This document shows, one piece after another, positions 1 to 6,580 of a DNA stretch of 6,580 nucleotides (position 1 is the stretch's first letter; every line of letters begins with the position of its first letter). This DNA is from Deltaproteobacteria bacterium (GTDB taxonomy: Bacteria > Myxococcota_A > UBA796 > GCA-2862545). Made by a program: the position numbers and the translations under genes. Location: assembly GCA_019307545.1 (NCBI GenBank), contig JAFDJI010000216.1, forward strand, positions 1 to 6,580, written 5' to 3'. The notes under the pieces were generated by a model that saw only the letters and a program-made list of their open reading frames with translations, did no database searches and was not told where the DNA came from.

Positions 1-1
1 G

Positions 2-1423
2 CCGCTCGCGCACGAGGCGCGCAGCCTCGCGTTCACCCCCGACGGCGCCACGCTGATCACCTCCAGCCGCGGCGGCCGGGTGGGACTCTGGGACCTGGAG
101 GGTGGCGAAACCCGATGGATCGATGCCCACGTGGGTGTGGTCCGCGACCTGCAATTGACCTCGGACGGAGCCCGGCTCATCACCGCGGGAGATGACGGAG
201 TGGTCGCGGTGTGGGACCTCGCGACCGGAGACTCCTGGCGACTCCTCGGCCACAGCGACCGCGTACGGGGCATCGCAATATCCCCCGACGGCAAGTGGGT
301 GGCCTCCGCGAGCGCCGACGCCACGGCGCGCCTATGGCACGTGGACCCGACGATGCGCGGTGGCTTCGGGGGGCACGGTGCCGCCGTGACCGACCTGCGC
401 TTCTCCCGGGACGGCAACGCCCTCATCTCCGCCAGCGAGGACCGCACCGCCCGGGTCTTCGACCTGGCGACCGGGGCGGTGACCGTGCTGCGCGGCCACC
501 AGGACGAAGTCGAGCAGGCGGCGCTCCTGCAGGATGGCCGGGCCGTCACCACGGGTCGCGACCGTACGGTGCGCCTTTGGGATCCCGCCACCGGCGACCA
601 CATCACTATGGAAGCGCCCGAGCGTACCGACGCCATCGCCCTGTCGCCGGATGACAGGTGGCTGGTGGCGGGCACCCGGTCCCCGGTGTTGCGGACCTGG
701 GACCTGACCGATGGGGCTCACTACGATCGCATCGGTCACACCGACAAGATCCTCGCCGTGGCCTTCTCCCCGGACGGCGCGCACCTTGCGTCCGGCGGGG
801 CCGACGAGACCGTGCGGATCTGGACGGTGGACAGCCTGCTCGCGAAGCAGGTCGAGAGCTTCGAGGACGAAGTGGTCACCCTCGCCTTCTCTGCCGACGG
901 CGCCTGGCTCGCGGCAGGTGCTGGCGACGGCGAGGTGCTGGTATTCCAGGTGCACACCGGCGAGGTCCAGTCCTTCCGTGGCCACGAAGGCGAGGTGACC
1001 GCGGTGGCCTTCGCACCCGACGCACCCCTGCTCGCCACCGGGGGCGTGGACCGCGCCATCCACGTCTACGACCTCGCCACCGGCGACCTGCGCACCCTGT
1101 CCGGTCACGTGGGGGGCATCACCGACCTGGCCTTCACCCCGGACGGCCGCATCGCGTCGACCTCCGAGGACGACACCCTACGGATCTGGGACCTGAAGGA
1201 CGGCACCGCGCACACCTGGACCGGCGCCACCGGCCCCCTGCGTTGCGTTGCGGTATCCCCCGACGGAACGTGGATCGCCGCCGCGGGCGACGACCGGATG
1301 GTACGGATCTGGCCCGGCGCACCCTCGACCGCACCGAGCGACGTGCGTGCCTGGCTCGATGCGCTCACTGCCGTGGAGTTGGGTTCGGACGATGTGCTCC
1401 GAGCCCCGTGGACCGAGCGGTAG
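2..1423 (+). CDS. WD40-repeat (beta-propeller) protein, C-terminal part; 5' end outside the window
   Basis: The reading frame is open from the left edge, and WD40 sequence is already present before the first possible start, a GTG at 80. The gene therefore begins outside the window and 473 residues are visible. I count eleven WD40-type repeats of about 40 residues. Most carry the usual S/T-P-D-G turn, an AS/SG-x-D-x-T/V strand and a closing W/F-D-L (for example VWDL near 211, RLWDP near 573, RIWDL near 1183), followed by GH in many linkers. Repeats 5, 6 and 8 are degenerate at the GH or WD positions. After the last blade (VRIW, ends 1312) comes a 36-residue tail with DVRAWLDALT. Tails of this style occur in bacterial WD40 proteins whose N-terminus carries a Ser/Thr kinase or another signalling or ATPase domain, but that half is not visible here. 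WD40 propellers act as interaction scaffolds and have no catalytic role of their own. The fold is secure; the biological role is unknown. Confidence 0.93.
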   Translation, partial: PLAHEARSLAFTPDGATLITSSRGGRVGLWDLEGGETRWIDAHVGVVRDLQLTSDGARLITAGDDGVVAVWDLATGDSWRLLGHSDRVRGIAISPDGKWVASASADATARLWHVDPTMRGGFGGHGAAVTDLRFSRDGNALISASEDRTARVFDLATGAVTVLRGHQDEVEQAALLQDGRAVTTGRDRTVRLWDPATGDHITMEAPERTDAIALSPDDRWLVAGTRSPVLRTWDLTDGAHYDRIGHTDKILAVAFSPDGAHLASGGADETVRIWTVDSLLAKQVESFEDEVVTLAFSADGAWLAAGAGDGEVLVFQVHTGEVQSFRGHEGEVTAVAFAPDAPLLATGGVDRAIHVYDLATGDLRTLSGHVGGITDLAFTPDGRIASTSEDDTLRIWDLKDGTAHTWTGATGPLRCVAVSPDGTWIAAAGDDRMVRIWPGAPSTAPSDVRAWLDALTAVELGSDDVLRAPWTER

Positions 1424-1530
1424 GCCCCAACCGAAAGGTCGCGCTCGAAGCATCCTGAGGCCGTTTCCGCGGTATCCTCGGAATCTCCGCCCGGAAGGTC
1501 GCCAGCCCGGGCCAGAGACGGGCCGTGCAC

Positions 1531-1725
1531 ATGACGGACGACGAACCCCAGACCGAGTTCTTCAAGCATCGCCGCTTCATCTCTCCGCTCGATAGGGTCG
1601 AAGACCTGCCCCAGGACGGCCCGAAAAACGGGCTCCTGTGCCTGGTGCGGGAGGAGGCTGCGATCTACGAGTTGGTCGACGGGGAGTGGCGCAAGTGGGT
1701 GTCCACGGACGCGACACTCGAGTGA
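1531..1725 (+). CDS. Small protein of unknown function (64 aa)
   Basis: This is a short open frame of 64 residues from the ATG at 1531; a GTG at 1525 would add only two residues. No good Shine-Dalgarno sequence precedes either start, so the start is uncertain. The protein is acidic at its N-terminus (MTDDEPQTEFF), with no membrane segment or signal peptide. Its central stretch, DLPQDGPKNGLLCLV followed by AIYELVDGEWRKW, reads as a small beta-rich unit. The pattern LP-x-G-x-x-NG-x-L-x-LV, then IY/LY and a DGxW, resembles short modules I associate with some phage-type and other small structural proteins, but this is a weak likeness and not an assignment. It lies 107 bases after the WD40 gene and 101 bases before glnS on the same strand. 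Codon use is GC-rich like its neighbours. Antisense frames here are open but look less protein-like. Confidence 0.6.
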   Translation: MTDDEPQTEFFKHRRFISPLDRVEDLPQDGPKNGLLCLVREEAAIYELVDGEWRKWVSTDATLE

Positions 1726-1741
1726 GCGGGCTGCCATGCTC

Positions 1742-1759
1742 TTCGACCTCGAGGTCGAA
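1742..1759. repeat. Perfect 18-bp palindrome between the small gene and glnS
   Basis: TTCGACCTCGAGGTCGAA is its own reverse complement over all 18 bases. It lies 16 bases after the stop of the small gene and about 70 bases before the glnS start. A perfect even palindrome of this length suits a homodimeric regulator site, or a hairpin in RNA with a tight loop. No T-run follows it, so it is not a classical intrinsic terminator. Function is not shown by sequence alone, and chance is possible in GC-rich DNA. Confidence 0.5.
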
Positions 1760-1796
1760 ACCGCGCGGTGCCGTTGGCCTGCGCGCCGATTACATC

Positions 1797-1822
1797 GCTC
1801 CCTGCACTGCGATCCAGGGAGC
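1797..1822 (+). promoter_or_regulatory. Leader hairpin covering the glnS ribosome binding site
   Basis: GCTCCCTG (1797-1804) pairs perfectly with CAGGGAGC (1815-1822), giving an 8-bp stem with a 10-base loop. The 3' arm contains the glnS Shine-Dalgarno core GGAG (1818-1821). With the following CTGA it matches seven of eight bases of the ideal GGAGGTGA, five bases before the TTG start at 1827. In RNA the stem would hide the ribosome binding site. This suggests translational control or slowed initiation, together with the weak TTG start. No T-run follows, so a terminator is unlikely. The stem and its overlap with the site are seen directly; the regulatory role is inferred. Confidence 0.55.
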
Positions 1823-1826
1823 TGAC

Positions 1827-4145
<2,319 letters not shown>

Positions 4146-4350
4146 CGCAGGGCAGTGCCACCTGGTGCCGGCTGAGAACACAGACCGCCGAGAGCCGCAA
4201 AGGCGGGACATCCCGACCGTCGCGTGCCCCTCGAGCAATGTCCGTGCCAGGCTCCGCGGACCGTGAACCGCAGTCCTCCGGGGTGAGTGCGGCGATTCTG
4301 CCGCGGGCGGGTGGCCCGGGTGACCCCCCCATGCCCACCTCTCCAGTCGC
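4146..4350. other. Intergenic stretch between glnS and the BKACE gene; only weak hairpins
   Basis: I find no convincing gene here. Two small stems are visible: CCGCC (4185-4189) with GGCGG (4202-4206), and GCGGC (4289-4293) with GCCGC (4300-4304) around the loop GATTCT. Neither is followed by a T-run, so I do not call an intrinsic terminator. Either could still end the glnS transcript in another way. Confidence 0.35.
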
Positions 4351-4378
4351 TTGACCCGGTCCGACCTCGGCGTACACT
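4351..4378 (+). promoter_or_regulatory. Sigma70-type promoter for the BKACE gene
   Basis: TTGACC (4351-4356) and TACACT (4373-4378) are separated by 16 bases. Each differs from the TTGACA/TATAAT consensus at one and two positions respectively. Transcription would begin near 4385, leaving a leader of only about 15 bases, just enough for the ribosome binding site GGAGGT at 4391-4396. A run of seven or more C lies between the -10 box and that site. This gives the enzyme a promoter of its own, independent of glnS. Confidence 0.6.
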
Positions 4379-4390
4379 CCCCCCCTTCCC

Positions 4391-4396
4391 GGAGGT
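4391..4396 (+). promoter_or_regulatory. Strong ribosome binding site of the BKACE gene
   Basis: GGAGGT lies three bases before the ATG at 4400. It is a full match to the anti-Shine-Dalgarno core and fixes the start of the gene. Confidence 0.8.
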
Positions 4397-4399
4397 CCC

Positions 4400-5263
4400 A
4401 TGTCCGACGTCGCCATCGTCACCTGTGCCCTCACCGGCGTGCTCACCGACCCCAACCGCTTCCCGGTCCCCGTCACCCCGGAGCAGATGGCGGCCGAGGC
4501 GAAGGCGGCCTGGGACGCGGGCGCCACGATCGTGCACGTGCACTTCCGCGACCAGACCCCCGGGTTGGGACACCTCCCCACCTGGGACCCGGACGTGGCC
4601 GGGGAGATCATCGACGCCATCCGCGCGGCGTGCCCGGGCATCCTCATCAACCAGACCACCGGGGTGTTGGGGCCCGACCTCTCCGGGCCCAACGCAGTCA
4701 TGGAACGCGTCAAGCCAGACATCGCAGCCATGAACTGCGGCAGCCTCAACTACCTGCGCACCCGCAGGGATGGCCAGTGGGCCTGGCCGCCCATCCTGTT
4801 CGACAACCCGGTGGAGAAGATCGCCCGGTCCATCGACGCCATGTACACCCACGGGGTCGTGCCGGAGTGCGAATGTTTCGACACCGGCATCGTGCGCAGC
4901 GTCTCGATGTTCAAGAGCGTTGGGTTGCTCCGAGACCCGATCCACGTGTCCTTCATCATGGGCGTGGCTTCTGGGATGCCCGCCAAACCGGCCTGGCTCC
5001 CGCTCCTGATCGAAGAGCTTCCCGAGGGCGCCCACTTCCAAACCATCGCCATCGGCCGCCAGGAGGTGTGGGACCTGCACCGCGCCACCGTAGCGCACGG
5101 CGGCCACGTACGGACCGGCCTGGAGGACACCTTCTACCTGCCGGATGGGACCAAGGCCGCCAGCAACGGCCCCCTGGTCGAGGCGATGGTGCGGATCGTC
5201 CGGGAGGGCGGTCGCGAACCGGCCACCCTGGAGCAGACCCGCGCGCTGTTTGGAATCTCCTAG
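4400..5263 (+). CDS. DUF849 / BKACE-family beta-keto acid cleavage enzyme (287 aa)
   Basis: Enzymes of this family (type member Kce, 3-keto-5-aminohexanoate cleavage enzyme of lysine fermentation) condense a beta-keto acid with acetyl-CoA, giving acetoacetate and a new CoA ester. They are cytoplasmic TIM barrels with a divalent metal. Family marks seen here are the N-terminal strand VTCALTGVLT (7-16), the metal-binding pair HVHFRD (H46 and H48), INQTTG (83-88), MNCGSLNY (111-118), and GGHVRTGLED (234-243). The glutamate in that last motif (E242) corresponds to the third metal ligand of Kce. Length, about 290 residues, is normal for the family and nothing appears missing. The start is fixed by GGAGGT three bases upstream. 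The substrate cannot be read from sequence: the family is broad, and no lysine-fermentation or carnitine genes lie nearby. It stands alone behind its own promoter and converges on the gene at 5260-5595. Confidence 0.92.
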   Translation: MSDVAIVTCALTGVLTDPNRFPVPVTPEQMAAEAKAAWDAGATIVHVHFRDQTPGLGHLPTWDPDVAGEIIDAIRAACPGILINQTTGVLGPDLSGPNAVMERVKPDIAAMNCGSLNYLRTRRDGQWAWPPILFDNPVEKIARSIDAMYTHGVVPECECFDTGIVRSVSMFKSVGLLRDPIHVSFIMGVASGMPAKPAWLPLLIEELPEGAHFQTIAIGRQEVWDLHRATVAHGGHVRTGLEDTFYLPDGTKAASNGPLVEAMVRIVREGGREPATLEQTRALFGIS

Positions 5264-5595
5264 AACATCCCCGGTGCCAGGTAGGTGCTGGCAAGCCAGT
5301 AGGACGCCACCAGCACCCCCGACGTGAGGAGCCCCCGGAAGAACAACTCCTCGACCTGCTCCATACGACTCGATCCGGCGAAATCGACGGGGGTGTACGC
5401 GGACGCCATCATCTCCAGCACCTCGCCGACCCAGCCGTACGCGTCGGTAGGCGCAGCACCGATGCCCACCCAGGGGATGTCGAGGGAGGGCTCGCTGTCG
5501 TCGATGACCACCTGGGCCGGGAGCTCGGACGGGCGAGCGGTCGGTATGTGCTCATGCAACATGTCCACATCGAGGGCGGTTTGGTCGAGGTTCAT
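5260..5595 (-). CDS. Small protein of unknown function with hydrophobic C-terminus (111 aa)
   Basis: I do not recognise this protein. The start MNLDQTALDV at 5595 is chosen over an upstream ATG at 5751 because AGGGAGG (5608 down to 5602) sits six bases before it, an excellent ribosome binding site. The extra 52 residues of the longer version look non-coding. Codon use is GC-rich at third positions, as in the neighbours. Residues 1-40 are acidic and polar with several prolines. Residues 41-88 hold Gly, Trp and acidic residues (IPWVGIGAAPTDAYGWVGEV). Residues 89-110 (LLTSGVLVASYWLASTYLAP) are hydrophobic and could form one membrane helix or a buried amphipathic helix; no charged residue interrupts them. 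There is no signal peptide. The stop overlaps that of the convergent BKACE gene by four bases. A frame on the opposite strand (5324-5800) is open but lacks a ribosome binding site and is not protein-like. Confidence 0.7.
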   Translation of the reverse strand: MNLDQTALDVDMLHEHIPTARPSELPAQVVIDDSEPSLDIPWVGIGAAPTDAYGWVGEVLEMMASAYTPVDFAGSSRMEQVEELFFRGLLTSGVLVASYWLASTYLAPGMF

Positions 5596-5601
5596 GGTTT
5601 G

Positions 5602-5608
5602 CCTCCCT
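5602..5608 (-). promoter_or_regulatory. Strong ribosome binding site of the minus-strand small gene
   Basis: AGGGAGG on the minus strand, six bases before the ATG at 5595. It decides the start of the 111-residue protein and is the best argument that this gene is real. Confidence 0.7.
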
Positions 5609-5855
5609 GCGACACTTGGCATCCATCTCGAGACCGTCGCCAGGGGGTACGCCCAGGGAACCACCACCATTTCAGGCCGATTCACGAGGGGAATCGGAGC
5701 AGGAACACACCACATGCGCCAGCCGCGCGGTTCCGCAAGCATGGTCAACAAATGTCACGAGGCGGAATACCCTTCCCAGAAGCGCCAACCAGTACGCTGA
5801 TGCCACTCCCCGTGGCGCCCCCGCTGGTGGCTCGGCGAGGAAGCGGGCGAGGGCG
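5609..5855. other. Stretch without a convincing gene, holding one hairpin
   Basis: A frame is open on the plus strand from a TTG at 5616 into the DUF4143 remnant, but its first 80 or so residues are rich in Arg, Pro, Ser and Thr, resemble no protein I know, and have no ribosome binding site. The stretch probably holds the control region of the minus-strand small gene, though I find no clear -35/-10 pair. CCGATTC (5677-5683) and GAATCGG (5691-5697) form a perfect 7-bp inverted repeat with a 7-base loop. Confidence 0.4.
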
Positions 5856-6539
5856 CCAGACGACCCGACCAGCCTGCGCTGGCGCGACAACTTCGTGGAC
5901 ACGTTCGTACGCCGCGACCTGCCCGACCTCGGCGTCCGAGCGGCTCCGGTAACGCTGCAGCGCCTGTGGACGATGCTCGCCCACCAGCACGGTCAAGTGC
6001 TGAACACCGCGGCTCTCGCCCGGGCTTTCGACCTCAAGGAAGCGACGGTGCGCCGGTACGTTGACCTACTCGTCGGCGCGTTCGTGCTCACCCGGCTGCA
6101 GCCGTGGCACGCCAACACCTCGAAGCGCCAGGTCAAACGCCCGAAGCTGTACCTGACGGACACGGGGTTGCTGCACGCGCTCGTCCGGGTGGCGGACCGC
6201 CACACGCTGTTCGCGCATCCTGTGGCGGGCGTCTCTTGGGAGGGCTTTGCGTTGAGGCAGATTCTCGACCACCTGGACGTGCACCCGGCGGACCGTTGGT
6301 TCTGGGCGACCCACGGAGGCGCCGAACTCGATCTGCTCGTGACCAAGGGCGGCCGTCGGCGCGGATTCGAGTTCAAGCTGTCGTCCACACCCAAGGTGAC
6401 ACGCTCCATGCGGAGCGCCTGGCAGGACCTGGGCTTGGAGGTCCTCGACGTTGTGCACCCCGGGCCCGAGACCTGGCAGCTCTCCGACGGTATCCGCGCG
6501 CTATCCCTCCAGCGTCTCGCGGCCGACCTCGACCCCTGA
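5856..6539 (+). pseudogene. DUF4143-type AAA+ ATPase remnant, N-terminal ATPase domain missing
   Basis: Full-length members of this family have about 380-400 residues: an N-terminal AAA_14 ATPase domain with a Walker A loop (RRVGKTT-type), a winged helix, and a C-terminal DUF4143 domain. Here only the second part is present. From 5856 the frame reads PDDPTSLRWRDNFVDTFVRR, the link into the DUF4143 part. It continues with WTMLAHQHGQVLN, a winged-helix segment (AALARAFDLKEATVRRYVDL), QPWHANTSKRQVKRPKLYL, DTGLLHAL, SWEGFALRQIL, and the nuclease-like pair GAELDLLV (E at 6324, D at 6330) and FEFK (E at 6369, K at 6375). No Walker A or B is found in any frame upstream. No start codon with a ribosome binding site exists near the domain: the frame is open back to a TTG at 5616, and an in-frame GTG at 5895 is already inside the domain. 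A shortened but translated protein cannot be excluded. Known members are poorly characterised ATPases. Confidence 0.65.
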
Positions 6540-6580
6540 GGAGATGGACAAATCGACGAGCAGTGTCCCCCCTGCCTACT

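Noticed and set aside
80..82. GTG as the start of the WD40 gene
   Set aside because: The frame is open and clearly WD40-like upstream of it (LAFTPDGATLITSS), so it is an internal valine codon.
1457..1479. Possible terminator hairpin after the WD40 gene (GAGGCCG with CGG-TAT-CCTC)
   Set aside because: The stem has a three-base bulge and no T-run follows.
1638..1826. N-terminal extension of GlnRS by 63 residues
   Set aside because: The extra part is not GlnRS-like, overlaps the 64-residue gene, and would place the palindrome and the hairpin with the Shine-Dalgarno site inside coding sequence.
5616..5855. TTG at 5616 as the true start of a 307-residue DUF4143 protein
   Set aside because: It has no ribosome binding site, and the first 80 or so residues look non-coding and have no counterpart in the family.
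4351..5952. A 533-codon open frame on the plus strand over the BKACE gene and beyond
   Set aside because: It is a shifted frame, very rich in Arg, Pro and His. It spans the BKACE gene, the convergent gene and the following gap, with no recognisable motif.
6544..6580. ATG at 6544 as the start of a further gene running off the right edge
   Set aside because: Only twelve codons are visible, the GAGGAG lies too close to the ATG, and nothing is recognisable.

Overview
The window comes from a GC-rich bacterium (about two thirds G+C by eye, with strong G/C preference at third codon positions). Three traits point towards Myxococcota, the former Deltaproteobacteria, or another large-genome GC-rich lineage: a long WD40-repeat tail of the kind attached to signalling proteins, a glutaminyl-tRNA synthetase fused to a YqeY domain, and a DUF849/BKACE enzyme. 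This placement is an inference from gene style. No rRNA, tRNA or other marker in the window tests it.

Layout. From the left edge to 1423 (+) runs the C-terminal 473 residues of a WD40-repeat protein whose start lies outside the window. A short gene of unknown function (1531-1725, +) follows. A roughly 100-base leader with two inverted repeats precedes glnS (1827-4145, +), which encodes a 772-residue GlnRS with a C-terminal YqeY/GatB-tail-like domain. A 254-base gap carries a good sigma70-type promoter (TTGACC, 16 bases, TACACT) and a strong GGAGGT ribosome binding site for a DUF849/BKACE-family beta-keto acid cleavage enzyme (4400-5263, +). A small gene of unknown function on the opposite strand (5260-5595, -) converges on it, and the two stop codons interlock in the tetranucleotide CTAG. 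Beyond a roughly 260-base stretch without a convincing gene lies the C-terminal part of a DUF4143-type AAA+ ATPase (about 5856-6539, +). Its ATP-binding half is absent, so it is probably a decayed remnant. The last 41 bases hold nothing I can assign.

How the genes relate. This looks like ordinary, loosely packed chromosome and not an integrated system. GlnRS is housekeeping: it charges tRNA-Gln directly. The BKACE enzyme has its own promoter and is a stand-alone metabolic gene of unknown substrate. The WD40 protein is probably a signalling or scaffold protein. The truncated DUF4143 gene suggests past turnover at the right end. I see no phage, IS element, CRISPR array or defence island. The most interesting items are the glnS leader hairpin that covers its ribosome binding site, the two small unrecognised genes, and the DUF4143 remnant.
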